DNA of 64,000 nucleotides from Streptomyces sp. NBC_00234 (GTDB taxonomy: Bacteria > Actinomycetota > Actinomycetes > Streptomycetales > Streptomycetaceae): NCBI RefSeq assembly GCF_036195325.1, contig NZ_CP108101.1, positions 7,874,001 to 7,938,000 on the forward strand, written 5' to 3'. Both the position numbers and the translations under genes were made by a program. A model generated the notes under the pieces. It was not told where the DNA came from, did not search any database, and worked only from the letters and a program-made list of their open reading frames with translations. Positions 52,535 to 61,439 of the stretch are shown here, piece by piece. Every line of letters begins with the position of its first letter. The stretch's first letter is position 1.

Positions 52535-53734
52535 TCACGGCCCCACGGTCGCGGTGGGAACCTCACCGTCCAGGGCCTGCTGGGTGCGCGCCGCCATGGC
52601 CTCGGTGAGGAAACTCAGCCAGCCGAGGTCGGGGGCGCCGCCGTTCTCGTGGATCACCAGCACTGCGGCCACCACGGTTCCGACGCGGACCACCGAACGC
52701 GCCTGCGCCCGGGTCACACCGTCGGAACGGGTGTACATCACGGTGACGGCGGCCGACTCGTCGCCGAACTGCTTCTCCAGATCGGCGGATTGGGTGCCGC
52801 CCCCGAAGGCGGCCTGTTCCTCCTTGAGCCCGATGTACGCCTCCGACGCCTCCTCGACGCCGGTGTACGGCAGGAGCTCGATCTGCACCTCGGTGAACGA
52901 CACGGCGATCCCCGGTTCGTACACCGACCGCACGTCGAGCTGTGAACTCGACCGGCAGATGTAGTGGCGCTCCCCACCGGCGAGGCCACCGATGCGCGTA
53001 CTGCGGCACCGTTCCGCCGTGGGCGAGTCGCTCGCGAGCTTCCAGCCGTCGGGCAGGCTCGCCCGGTCCGGCAGGATCTGCCATGCCTGCTCCACTCCGA
53101 GGAGCACCGGCGCCGAGCCGTCGGGCGCACCGGAGGCCGACGCCCCGGGGGCTGCCGGGTCCGAACTGCCGGGCGCGCCGGAGGGAGCCGCGTCGTCGGG
53201 GTTGCGCCCGGACGTCGCGCCGGACCCGCCGGGGGAGCGGTCCTCGGTGAACAACTGGACCGCGCCGTAACCACCGAGGACCAGCAGCACGAGCAGGACG
53301 GCGGCTGCTCCGACCAGGGTGCCTCGGACGGAGCGTGTGTTGTTGATCGTCAGCGGCCCCAGCGAGATCTGGCTGCGCCGGACCGTGCTGCCACTTCCGA
53401 TGACGATGCTGTCGGTGTTCGAGGGGCTCACGGTGTACACCTGTGCCACCGCGGGAGGGTCGGCGAGCACTGCCGTCAGGCGGCGGCCGAAGTCGGGATC
53501 GGCAGCCAGTGCCTCCCGGACGGCCTCCTCCAACTCCCGTGTCACCGAAGGATCCGCCGGATCGGCCGCCAGCCCGGCGAGGGCGGCGCGACCGCCCTCG
53601 GAGGTCCCCAGCCGCGACCGCACGAGGCCGGCCAGTGCCTCGCCGGCCTCGGTCCCCACCGCCGTGGCCGCGCCCGAAGCCACATCGGTGAGGATCCGTA
53701 CGGCGGTTAAGACCATGCTCCCGGCACTGTCCAT
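52535..53734 (-). CDS. Single-span membrane protein, unknown function
   Basis: A 399-residue protein. Residues 1-100 are a cytosolic helical region (GEALAGLVRSRLG ... REALAADPDFGRRL), followed by a beta-rich piece, one membrane helix (about 138-161), a Gly/Ser/Pro/Asp-rich linker and an extracellular region from about 215 (WQILPDRASLPDGWKL; ERHYICRSSSQLDV). It is likely to transfer information between outside and inside, but no domain is recognised. It is upstream of the nucleotidyltransferase gene on the same strand. Confidence 0.6.
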   Translation of the reverse strand: MDSAGSMVLTAVRILTDVASGAATAVGTEAGEALAGLVRSRLGTSEGGRAALAGLAADPADPSVTRELEEAVREALAADPDFGRRLTAVLADPPAVAQVYTVSPSNTDSIVIGSGSTVRRSQISLGPLTINNTRSVRGTLVGAAAVLLVLLVLGGYGAVQLFTEDRSPGGSGATSGRNPDDAAPSGAPGSSDPAAPGASASGAPDGSAPVLLGVEQAWQILPDRASLPDGWKLASDSPTAERCRSTRIGGLAGGERHYICRSSSQLDVRSVYEPGIAVSFTEVQIELLPYTGVEEASEAYIGLKEEQAAFGGGTQSADLEKQFGDESAAVTVMYTRSDGVTRAQARSVVRVGTVVAAVLVIHENGGAPDLGWLSFLTEAMAARTQQALDGEVPTATVGP

Positions 53735-53855
53735 GCGGCATCCCCCTGTTGATCGATCCTTGAGAGAACCACAGACAGGTTCGTCGCACCATGGCGTCCG
53801 AGAAGCGTGACGGTCGACGGACGGCGCGGGTACGGCCAGGGCGGGCTCGGACCGC

Positions 53856-55187
53856 TCACTTTCCGTGCGGGCCGCCCGGTGCCCCCGCCGTGCCGCCGTC
53901 CGCAGGTGCGGCTCGGCGCAGGGTGCGGATCGCCGGGATCGCGAGGAGCGCCACGCAGCCTGCGAGGCCGGTGCCCGCCGAGATCAGCAGCAGCCTCTCC
54001 GGCGAGGCCAGCGCGAGGGCCGGGCCGGCCAGTATCTGGCCGAGCGCGATGCCGGACACCGAGCCGGCGAGCTCGTACGCGGAGACCCGGTTGAGTACGG
54101 CGGGCGGGGTGTGGGTCTGCACGCTGGTCGCCCACATCACCGACCAGAAGGCCAGGGAGCCGCCGCCGAGTACGTGGCCCGCCAGGAGCACCGGCAGGCC
54201 GGTGTCCAGCGCCACGCAGAGCGGCAGCGCGGTGTACAGGGCCATCGCCACCGCGCCGGCGGCCAGGGGCCGGGCAGGGCGCAGCCGCAGTGCCAGCAGG
54301 CCGCCGAGGACTGTTCCGATGCCGAGGAAGGAGACGGCGAGACCGTAGGCGTTCGGGCCGAGCCGGGCGTCGATCAGCGCGGAGCTGAGCGGCACCAGCG
54401 GGCCGAAGAGCAGCACGCCGTAGACCATCCAGATCAGGATCACCGCCCACATCCAGGTACGCGCGCGGAACTCCTGCCAGCCCTGGCGCAGGTCGCGGCG
54501 GAGTGAACTGCCGGTGCGGGTGGGGGAATCGGTGTCGGCCGGGGTGTCCGGTCCGTCGGCCGGGGCGAGCCTGATGAGTACCAGGCACAGGGCGCTGAGC
54601 AGGAAGGTGCCGGCGTCGATCGCGTACACGGTTCCGGCACCGGTCAGCGCGATCAGCAGCCCCGCGAGGGCCGGGCCCAGCAGGTGGGCGATCGCTTCGG
54701 CGACCTTGAGCGTGGCGTTGGCCCGTTGCGGCTCGGCGGCGACCAGCGGGACCATCCCGTTCGCCCCCGGCAGGAACATCGCGACAGCCCCACCGGCCAG
54801 GGCCGCCATGGTCACCAACAGCCAGAACGGCGGCGGCCCGACGAAGAACGCGGCAGCCAGCACACCTTGGGTGAGCACCCGGACGAGGTCCGCGCCGATC
54901 ATCATGCGGCGCGCGCCGAACCGGTCGGCGAACACCCCGCCGAACAGGACCAGGAGGACGAACGTGCCGGTCCAGGTGCCGAGGACGAAGCCGACCCCGG
55001 AGATCCCGTACAGCGCGCCCACGGCGAGCGCGGCGGCCACCGGCATCATGGCGTCGCCGAGCAGCGAGATCGTGCGGGCGGTGAAGAAGAGCGTGAACCG
55101 CCGGTCCCACAACTGTGGCCGGGCGGGCGGACGTTGGGTGGGCGGATCGGCGGGGGCGGGCTGGGTTCGGGTCTGCGAGGTGGTCAC
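53856..55187 (-). CDS. Major facilitator superfamily transporter
   Basis: A 443-residue, about 12-helix MFS exporter-like protein (TLFFTARTISLLGDAMMPVAA; GVFADRFGARRMMIGADLV between helices 2 and 3; MANY Ala/Leu helices). It belongs with MFS_3 drug-efflux-like proteins. The GTG at 55187 sits 7 bases after CATTAT, a -10-like box, so it may be leaderless. It is divergent from a GlxA-type regulator, with 71 bases between the two starts. Confidence 0.85.
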   Translation of the reverse strand: MTTSQTRTQPAPADPPTQRPPARPQLWDRRFTLFFTARTISLLGDAMMPVAAALAVGALYGISGVGFVLGTWTGTFVLLVLFGGVFADRFGARRMMIGADLVRVLTQGVLAAAFFVGPPPFWLLVTMAALAGGAVAMFLPGANGMVPLVAAEPQRANATLKVAEAIAHLLGPALAGLLIALTGAGTVYAIDAGTFLLSALCLVLIRLAPADGPDTPADTDSPTRTGSSLRRDLRQGWQEFRARTWMWAVILIWMVYGVLLFGPLVPLSSALIDARLGPNAYGLAVSFLGIGTVLGGLLALRLRPARPLAAGAVAMALYTALPLCVALDTGLPVLLAGHVLGGGSLAFWSVMWATSVQTHTPPAVLNRVSAYELAGSVSGIALGQILAGPALALASPERLLLISAGTGLAGCVALLAIPAIRTLRRAAPADGGTAGAPGGPHGK

Positions 55188-55258
55188 AGCACCGATAATG
55201 GTTTGGACCAATCGCACACCCCAGTGTCCGGAACGACATGATGGGGTACTTTCGCGCC

Positions 55259-56263
55259 ATGACGCTTCGTTCGCTTCCGAAGTCCCGGGCGCCGCACCGG
55301 GTGGTGGCCCTCCTGCAGCCCCCGCAGTCGACCTTCCCGCTGGCCTGTGCGACCGAGGTGTTCGGCGACCACGGCCCGGCGATCCCGGCCCGCTACGCGT
55401 TCGAGATCTGCACCGAGCACCCCGGCCCGGTGCGCACCCAGGCCGGCTACGACCTCTTGGTCACGGCGGGCCTGGACGCGCTGGAGCGGGCGGACACCGT
55501 GCTGGTTCCCGGTTGGCAGCAGGCGCCCGGCACCGAGGTGCCCCCGACCGTCGTCGCGGCGGTCCGCGGGGCGCACCAGCGCGGCGCACGGATCGTCGGT
55601 CTCTGCTCGGGCGCCTTCGTGCTCGCCGCCGCCGGACTGCTGGACGGCCGACGGGCCGCCACCCACTGGGCGAGGGCCGCCGAGCTGGCCGCCCGGTTCC
55701 CACAGGTCCGGGTCGACCCCGCGGTGCTCTACGTCGACCACGGCGACGTCGCCACCAGCGCCGGATCGGCAGCGGGCGTGGACCTTTGCCTGCACCTCGT
55801 GCGCTGCGACCAGGGAACCGCGTACGCGATGCGGATCGCCCGGCAGATGGTGATGCCGCCGCACCGCGAGGGCTGCCAACTCCAGTACGCCGAGCTGCCC
55901 ACCTCCGGGCCGGTCGCCGACTCGCTGGCCCCGCTGCTGGAGTGGCTGTCCGGGCGGCTGGACCAGCCGGTCAGCGTCGCCGAGATGGCGATCCGCTCCC
56001 AGGTCTCTGCCCGCACACTGACCCGGCGCTTCACCGAACAACTGGGCATCAGCCCCGGACGCTGGCTGCTCGACCGACGGCTCGCCGCCACGCGGGCACT
56101 GCTGGAGGAGACCGACCTGCCGGTGGAAACCATCGCGCGCCGGGTCGGTCTCTCCTCGGCCGTCAACCTGCGCCGACGCTTCCACGAGGCTCTGCGCACG
56201 ACACCTGCCGCATATCGGCGGGCCTTCCGCGCGGACGAGGCCGGGAAGGCCAAGGCCGGCTAG
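55259..56263 (+). CDS. GlxA-family transcriptional regulator (DJ-1/PfpI plus AraC-type HTH)
   Basis: A 334-residue regulator. Residues about 15-190 are DJ-1/PfpI-like (VVALLQPPQSTFPLACATEVFG; RIVGLCSGAFVLAAAGLLDGRRAATHW), with the nucleophilic Cys of GLCSGAF. Residues about 225-325 are two AraC HTH motifs (VSVAEMAIRSQVSARTLTRRF; PVETIARRVGLSSAVNLRRRF). The start at 55259 is chosen; an ATG at 55238 is possible. It is divergent from an MFS exporter and likely controls it. Confidence 0.9.
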   Translation: MTLRSLPKSRAPHRVVALLQPPQSTFPLACATEVFGDHGPAIPARYAFEICTEHPGPVRTQAGYDLLVTAGLDALERADTVLVPGWQQAPGTEVPPTVVAAVRGAHQRGARIVGLCSGAFVLAAAGLLDGRRAATHWARAAELAARFPQVRVDPAVLYVDHGDVATSAGSAAGVDLCLHLVRCDQGTAYAMRIARQMVMPPHREGCQLQYAELPTSGPVADSLAPLLEWLSGRLDQPVSVAEMAIRSQVSARTLTRRFTEQLGISPGRWLLDRRLAATRALLEETDLPVETIARRVGLSSAVNLRRRFHEALRTTPAAYRRAFRADEAGKAKAG

Positions 56264-56315
56264 GGCCTGTCGTTTGGGCTACACGGAGCGCTGGGCCGTC
56301 GCACGCCTGGCCCGC

Positions 56316-57434
56316 TCACAGTTCGGGGATCCCGTTTCGCCTCATGTGCAGTTCGGAGCGGACAAGTTCAAGGAGACGGCCTGTCCAGTTGCGGCCGTGG
56401 CCGCCGTTGTCACCCCAGAAGGCCGAGGTCGTGTCGTCGTAGATCAAGGTGGCGTCGTCCGTCGCCAGCAGGGTCTCGGCGAGCTCGGGATGCTGGTCGT
56501 ATTTGGTGCGCAGCAGACTGGTCATGACGGCGGCGCGGACGTGCTCCCAGCCCTCGCGGCGAGCTGTCGCAGCCGCGAGTTCGTGTGCTGCGGCAGCGGT
56601 GTCCGCTGCCGTGATCGCGCTGCGGACCTCCGGCTGCGTGACCGACAGGGCCCAGTAGGCGTGGGCGACGGAGGGGTAGACGACCTTTTCGACGGTGATG
56701 GGGGCGGGGTAGTCGTTGCGCAATCCGAGGTGGCCGGGATTGGCCACCGGCTCCTTTGGATACGAGTGGCAGAGCTGGACCGCCGGGGCATGCGGGGCCG
56801 CCGGTCCGTCTGCTCGGACACGCGTGTCGCGCTCCGCACTCCAGCGGGCGCGCTCCTCGAAGTACGCGAGGGCCCTGTCGTAGTTCGCCTGTGAGACCGG
56901 CGGGTCACTCGGCAGGTACGTCCGGCCTCCGGGACCTGCCACCAGAACCCGTAGCGGCCAGTCTTTTGTGTCCATGTCGCCCAGCGCGTAGCGGCGCTTC
57001 GAGGCCGGGACGGCCAGGAACGCGGTGTGTGCCGCGACCCGGTTCTCCTCTGTCCGATCTGCGAGGAAGGCGTCGACGGCGGCCAGGCAACGGCCGGTCG
57101 AGTCGGGCCGCTGGTTCAGCTGGTCGATGGTGTCGCGGACTTCGGCGACCAGAAGTTCAGGGGTGAGTGGGCTCCGCGGCTCGCTGAACTTCCAGCGCGC
57201 CAGACCGTGCGCGGATGCCTTGGCGCCGTCCGGGAGAGTGGTGGCCACCCAGCCGGTCCGGAGCTTCTCCTCGAACTCCTCGATGGTGACCAGGCCCCAG
57301 CAGTCGATGAGTCCGTCGGCATAGATGAAGAGGTCGGTGAGGAAGTAGCTGCCGTTGTGGATGAAGGCGTGCCGCCAGGTGCCGGGTATGCGGACACCGT
57401 CCACGGTGCGATAGGTGATGCGTCTGCCGATCAT
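56316..57434 (-). CDS. NADAR-domain protein with extra N-terminal domain
   Basis: A 372-residue protein. The C-terminal part (about 215-372) is NADAR-like: NPGHLGLRNDYPAPITVEKV, YPSVAHAYWALS, and TLIYDDTTSAFWGDNGGHGRNWTGRLL, with the Glu/Asp/Trp residues of the YbiA-like fold. NADAR domains bind NAD/ADP-ribose derivatives and some remove ADP-ribose from guanine in DNA, paired with DarT-like toxins. Residues 1-100 are a separate domain (RRITYRTVDGVRIPGTWRHAF) of unknown role, and the middle is helical. No DarT is nearby. The ATG at 57434 has no ribosome site and may be leaderless (CACAAT 6 bases upstream). Confidence 0.8.
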   Translation of the reverse strand: MIGRRITYRTVDGVRIPGTWRHAFIHNGSYFLTDLFIYADGLIDCWGLVTIEEFEEKLRTGWVATTLPDGAKASAHGLARWKFSEPRSPLTPELLVAEVRDTIDQLNQRPDSTGRCLAAVDAFLADRTEENRVAAHTAFLAVPASKRRYALGDMDTKDWPLRVLVAGPGGRTYLPSDPPVSQANYDRALAYFEERARWSAERDTRVRADGPAAPHAPAVQLCHSYPKEPVANPGHLGLRNDYPAPITVEKVVYPSVAHAYWALSVTQPEVRSAITAADTAAAAHELAAATARREGWEHVRAAVMTSLLRTKYDQHPELAETLLATDDATLIYDDTTSAFWGDNGGHGRNWTGRLLELVRSELHMRRNGIPEL

Positions 57435-57722
57435 CCCGTGATTGTGCCGCAGTGGCCGCCGAGTGGACCTGATCTTTTTCCGGGAGAGATCACTGACCTT
57501 CGGTGACGACGAGCGCCCCCGCGACGAGAGGCTGGGGTCGCACCGGCGACAGCGTGACCCCCGCTCGAACTGGCCCATCCGCAGACCCGCGAACGTCTCG
57601 ACCCGCAACACCCCACGGATACCGGTGAAATGCCCAGATCGCAGCCTTCTGTGACGCGTTTTAGGGCGAGTCCCCGGCAGGGTTGTGAAGGGCGCAAGCC
57701 GGCGTGGGTGTGGCCCGGACGG

Positions 57723-58292
57723 TTACGACGGCAGGGGCATGCGGTGCAGGGTGACGAGGAGGCGCCAGACCCACTGCGCGATCTCGGCGGGAGCGCCCTC
57801 GATGAGGCCGTGCAGCCAGTCGGCGAGCACGCCCGCGAAGACGGCGGTCACGGCGGAGGCGATCAGGTCGGGCTGAGGGGCGCCGACCAGGGAGCGTTCG
57901 GTGCGGCTGCGGGCCCGGAGGTCCGCGTGGAGCACCTGGCCGAGTGGACCCGCACCGCCCGGGCGCAGCAGTTGCCGGTAGAGACCGGCATGAGGGGCGA
58001 GGCCGATGAAGAACGCGGTCAGTGCGGGCGGCGGGGCGGCGATGTCGGGTGTGCCGCGCCAGGCGTGCAGGGCGTCGACCGCGTCGCTGACCACGTCGGC
58101 GCAGGCGTCGACTGCCAGTGCCTCCAGGTCGGTGTAGTGGAGGTAGAACGTGGCGCGGCCGATGCCGGCCCGGCGCACCAGCGCGGCGACGCTGACCTCG
58201 GCCAGCGGGCGCTGGGTGCACTCGTCGAGGAGGGCTTGGCGCAGCTTGGCCCGGGTCCGGGCGGCCCGGGGGTCGCCTTGCGCGGCGGTCAC
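57723..58292 (-). CDS. TetR/AcrR-family regulator
   Basis: A 189-residue TetR-type repressor (GTG start) with HTH LAEVSVAALVRRAGIGRATFYLHYTDLEALAVDA and a helical ligand-binding half. It overlaps by four bases the end of the DUF1304 gene (GTGA) and so forms an operon with it. The double palindrome at 58672-58718 ahead of DUF1304 is its likely binding site. Confidence 0.9.
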   Translation of the reverse strand: MTAAQGDPRAARTRAKLRQALLDECTQRPLAEVSVAALVRRAGIGRATFYLHYTDLEALAVDACADVVSDAVDALHAWRGTPDIAAPPPALTAFFIGLAPHAGLYRQLLRPGGAGPLGQVLHADLRARSRTERSLVGAPQPDLIASAVTAVFAGVLADWLHGLIEGAPAEIAQWVWRLLVTLHRMPLPS

Positions 58293-58651
58293 CGGGCCAG
58301 CAGTACGGCAGCCAGCGCCAGCGCCCCCGGAAGGGCCTGGGCGAGCAGGATGCGCCGGCTCGCCGTGGCGCCGCCGTACAGGCCGGCGACGATCACGCAG
58401 GCCAGGAAGAAGACCTGGACCTGAAAGCCCACCGGGTCGCCTGCGATCAGCCCCCAGACGAGCCCGGCAGCCAGGAACCCGTTGTAGAGGCCCTGATTCG
58501 CCGCCAACGGCGCGGTAGCCCGGGCCAGCGAGGCGTCAAAGCCGGAGAGCTTGCGGCCCGGCTTCTTCTCCCACAGGAACATCTCCAGAACCAGGATGTA
58601 TACGTGCAAGGCGGCCACCAGGCCGACCAGGACGTCTGCTGTCGTCTCCAC
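58289..58651 (-). CDS. DUF1304 small membrane protein
   Basis: A 120-residue, four-helix membrane protein of the DUF1304 family (ALHVYILVLEMFLWEKKPGRKLSGF, LAANQGLYNGFLAAGLVWGL). The GTG at 58651 follows GGGAG; an ATG at 58678 is possible but lies within the operator. The family often sits beside TetR or MarR regulators and may be a drug or quinone-related membrane protein. Upstream of the TetR gene, overlapping start and stop. Confidence 0.88.
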   Translation of the reverse strand: METTADVLVGLVAALHVYILVLEMFLWEKKPGRKLSGFDASLARATAPLAANQGLYNGFLAAGLVWGLIAGDPVGFQVQVFFLACVIVAGLYGGATASRRILLAQALPGALALAAVLLAR

Positions 58652-58671
58652 TGCGAGCTCCCGCCGTTGCG

Positions 58672-58718
58672 ATTTCATGGACAGGTGTCCAATGTACATG
58701 GACACCTGTCCATGAAAT
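58672..58718. promoter_or_regulatory. Double palindromic operator for the DUF1304-TetR operon
   Basis: A 47-bp inverted repeat with 20-bp arms and a 7-base centre. Inside each arm is a further palindrome: TGGACAGGTGTCCA (58678-58691) and TGGACACCTGTCCA (58699-58712), with centres 21 bp apart, two helical turns. Two TetR dimers could bind on the same face of DNA. Confidence 0.85.
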
Positions 58719-58775
58719 CTGCGGGCCCGGTGGCTCGACCATCGCCGCACTGTGGAGGCGAGCGTGTGGAAGTGA

Positions 58776-58979
58776 CGGCCCCCGCAGCCGAACCGCATCG
58801 GGGTGACGTGCTGCACCATCGAATCCGTCCACGGCCGCGAACTGACCGTGGTGGGCCTCGACGCGGTGTCGGGCACGCCGGTCATCGACCTGAAGTCGGC
58901 CATGGAGGAGTTCCGCACGGTGGACGTCAAGCAGCCGGAATGGGTCACCCACCTGATGTCGGAGTACTTCCAGCCGTAA
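58776..58979 (+). pseudogene. 3' fragment of a TrmO/TsaA-like tRNA methyltransferase
   Basis: An open frame from just after TGA at 58773 to TAA at 58979. It reads RPPQPNRIGVT, then LTVVGLDAVSGTPVIDLKSA, the conserved C-terminal strands of the TsaA/TrmO (YaeB-like) family that methylates t6A37 in tRNA. The N-terminal catalytic part is missing. It is a truncated remnant. Confidence 0.6.
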
Positions 58980-59045
58980 CCGGCGCCCCGTCAACCCGCG
59001 CGCCTTCCACATGACGGATCACGCTCGGATCGGAGCGCCGCGCGC

Positions 59046-59606
59046 TCAGCCCGAACTGCCGGCGACGCGGGCCAGTACGGCACGGAACCGTTCGCGCCCC
59101 GACTCGAAGCTCGCCTCCCACAGTCCTGCGACGTCACCGGACACCGAGAGGGACTGAAGCCGCTGCTCCTGGGCGCGGAAGGCGGCACCTGCCACGTTCT
59201 GGTCCAGCAGTCCCATCGCCGTGAGTGCCGCATGGCCGCAGGCCACCGCTTCTGCGGCGCTCCCCGAGCCGTTGGCCGACAAGGCGTGCCGCAGGACGAG
59301 CGCGGCGAAGAAGGCGTAGGTGTCGGCGACGTCCGTGATCCCCTCCTCGCTCGGCTGCAACTCGGGGAACTGCTCCAGTCTGTGTACACGCGCAGCGGCG
59401 TCGGAGAGCGGCCGGTCGGCCTGCCAGAGGTCGCGGACCGACTGCACGTAGAAGTCCACGTCGGCTGTCCGATCCGCTGTTCCCGCGCGCAGGCCCACGA
59501 ACAGAGGCGCCATGCTTTCGGTGCACGTTGCCACGTACAGGCGGATCGCCGTCCCGCCCTCCTCGCGCAATGCCTTTGCGACGGCCTCTTCCACCAGCGT
59601 CTCCAC
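59046..59606 (-). CDS. Unknown cytosolic helical protein
   Basis: About 186 residues from GTG 59606 (GAGAGG upstream; GTG 59612 is possible). Helical, acidic, with ATCTESMAPLFVGLRAGTADRTADVDFYVQ and a segment FPELQPSEEGITDVADTYAFF. Layout loosely resembles DUF416-like proteins, but I cannot confirm that. It lies immediately downstream of an MFS gene, in its own frame, and partly antisense to the frame extension only. Confidence 0.6.
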   Translation of the reverse strand: METLVEEAVAKALREEGGTAIRLYVATCTESMAPLFVGLRAGTADRTADVDFYVQSVRDLWQADRPLSDAAARVHRLEQFPELQPSEEGITDVADTYAFFAALVLRHALSANGSGSAAEAVACGHAALTAMGLLDQNVAGAAFRAQEQRLQSLSVSGDVAGLWEASFESGRERFRAVLARVAGSSG

Positions 59607-59718
59607 GCCCACACCTCTCCCGCACCGATCCGTACGGGCGTCATGCTGGCAGGGGAGATGCGCTGGTTGCGCGCGGGGGTGTTGCCTCCGGTGCGGCACA
59701 GTGAAGCCCCATTCTTGA

Positions 59719-61095
59719 TCAATACGAGGGGGTCCCGACATCGTCTGGGGGGCAGGCGCCCGTCTCGCGGGCGGCCGTCCCGTGGGCTTCGGAACGGGCG
59801 ACCGTCGGCGCCGTGTCCTGCACGACCGGAAGTGCCCGCCCCAGGCGTGCGAGCGGAGACATGGCCATCACCACGGGGGACGCCATCATGCCCGCGGCCG
59901 TCACCAGGAGGCTGGTGCGCAACCCCCACCCCCTCGCGAGAAGCCCGCCGAGCAGGGAACCGAGCGGGGCCATCCCCATGCCGACGAACGTGATCGTCGC
60001 CGCCGCGCGGCCCTGCATCCCATCCGGAGTGACGGCCTGCCGCACCGCCATGACCGTGACGTTCACCAACTGGCCGGCGGCCCCGAACACGAGGTTGATC
60101 GCCAGGAGCGCGGAAACCGTCACCGCCGAGGAGCCGTGCAGCGCGGGCACACACAGGAACACGCCGTCGCCGAGTGCCGCCGCGGACACGAGCACCGTGC
60201 CGTAACCGAACCTGCTCGGCAGGCGAGCGGCCAGCATTGAGCCCAGCAGCGCGCCCGGCCCCATGGCCGCGAGCGCCAGCCCGACGGCGGTGCCGGACAG
60301 GTGCAGTTCCCGCGGCAGGAAGAGCAGATAGACGGTCATCATGGCCGCGAAGGAGAACTGGAAGGCGGCCGAGGCGAGGCCAACGGTCCGCAGCGAGGTG
60401 TCGCTGACGACGAAGCGGAGGCCCTCGTGGATCCGTCGCCATACCCGAGGGGGACGTTCCGAGCGTTCCGGGACCGGTTCGGTCCGACGGATCCGTCGGA
60501 TCGACAGGAACGACAGCGCGAAGAACACGGCGCTGGAGGCAGCTGCGACCGGCGCCGACACCAGTGAGACCAACGTACCGCCGAGGGCGGGGCCGCCCAT
60601 CTGCGCCGCCGACCGGCTGCCTTCGAGCGCGCTGTTGCCCTGGAGCAGCTGATCGCGTTCCACCAGTCGTACGAGAGATGCCTGGTAGGCCACGTCGAAG
60701 AACACGGACAGGGCGCCGACGGCGAAGGTGACCACGAGCAGTGCGGGCAGGCCGAGCCAGCCGAGGAGACCGGCCGCGGCGGCGGCGCCCAGTGTCAGGG
60801 TCCGGCCGGCGTCCGTCAGGACCATCACCGTGCGGGTCCGCCACCTGTCCACCCAGGCGCCGACGCTGAGCGAGAGCAGCAGGATAGGCGCCTGCCCCAC
60901 CGCGCGGAGGACGCCCAACTCGCCGGCGCCGGCGTTGAGCGTCAGGACGGCGAAGAGCGGGAGAACGATCAGAGTGGTGTGTTCGCCGAGTTGGGAGGCC
61001 GTCTGACCCACCCAGAGCCTGCGGAAGTCGCGATCTCGCCACAGGCTAGGCGGTACGGATTGACCGGAGTCGGGCACGGAGGAAGTGGACGGCAC
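59719..61095 (-). CDS. Major facilitator superfamily transporter
   Basis: A 458-residue MFS_3-type protein (LWRDRDFRRLWVGQTASQLG at the start; SVGAWVDRWRTRTVMVLTDAGR between helices 2 and 3; about 12 helices). The N-terminal 'RDFRRLW' pattern is typical of actinobacterial efflux MFS. It is followed closely by the unknown gene ending at 59046 and may be co-transcribed. Substrate unknown. Confidence 0.85.
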   Translation of the reverse strand: MPSTSSVPDSGQSVPPSLWRDRDFRRLWVGQTASQLGEHTTLIVLPLFAVLTLNAGAGELGVLRAVGQAPILLLSLSVGAWVDRWRTRTVMVLTDAGRTLTLGAAAAAGLLGWLGLPALLVVTFAVGALSVFFDVAYQASLVRLVERDQLLQGNSALEGSRSAAQMGGPALGGTLVSLVSAPVAAASSAVFFALSFLSIRRIRRTEPVPERSERPPRVWRRIHEGLRFVVSDTSLRTVGLASAAFQFSFAAMMTVYLLFLPRELHLSGTAVGLALAAMGPGALLGSMLAARLPSRFGYGTVLVSAAALGDGVFLCVPALHGSSAVTVSALLAINLVFGAAGQLVNVTVMAVRQAVTPDGMQGRAAATITFVGMGMAPLGSLLGGLLARGWGLRTSLLVTAAGMMASPVVMAMSPLARLGRALPVVQDTAPTVARSEAHGTAARETGACPPDDVGTPSY

Positions 61096-61439
61096 GAAGA
61101 TCCCTTGGATTGCCGACGACGAAACCCATCACCCGGCGCACACCAGGTGCGCCTGCGATTCAGGCAGGGGAAGGCTCGCTGTGCCGCACCCTCAAGGGCA
61201 GCACGCGATGACTGGCCGAATACGGCCTACAGCGTCAACGCGTGCTCGGACGACCGGCCATGTCTTGCTCCTCGTGGGTCACTCGGTGTCCGAACAGTAG
61301 CCCTCGACTTCTCAGCGCGAAAGGCGATTTCCGTGACGCTCGACCTGACACCGGGCGGTCCCTGGTGAGGCACCCAGCAGGATGGTCACGGCTCACCCGA
61401 TCTACGCACCGTCCTGTGGACCGGCGTGCTCGCGGTCCG
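61096..61439. other. Gene-free stretch
   Basis: No gene or clear structured signal is supported. It lies between two genes read leftward, downstream of the lipoprotein gene and upstream of the MFS gene, and so should contain the MFS promoter. I see no hairpin and no operator of the strength found elsewhere in the window. Confidence 0.5.

Noticed and set aside
57435..57722. A transposase or recombinase fragment upstream of the NADAR gene
   Set aside because: The frame is open for a while in the same phase but shows no recognisable motif and has odd Arg/Ser-rich composition.
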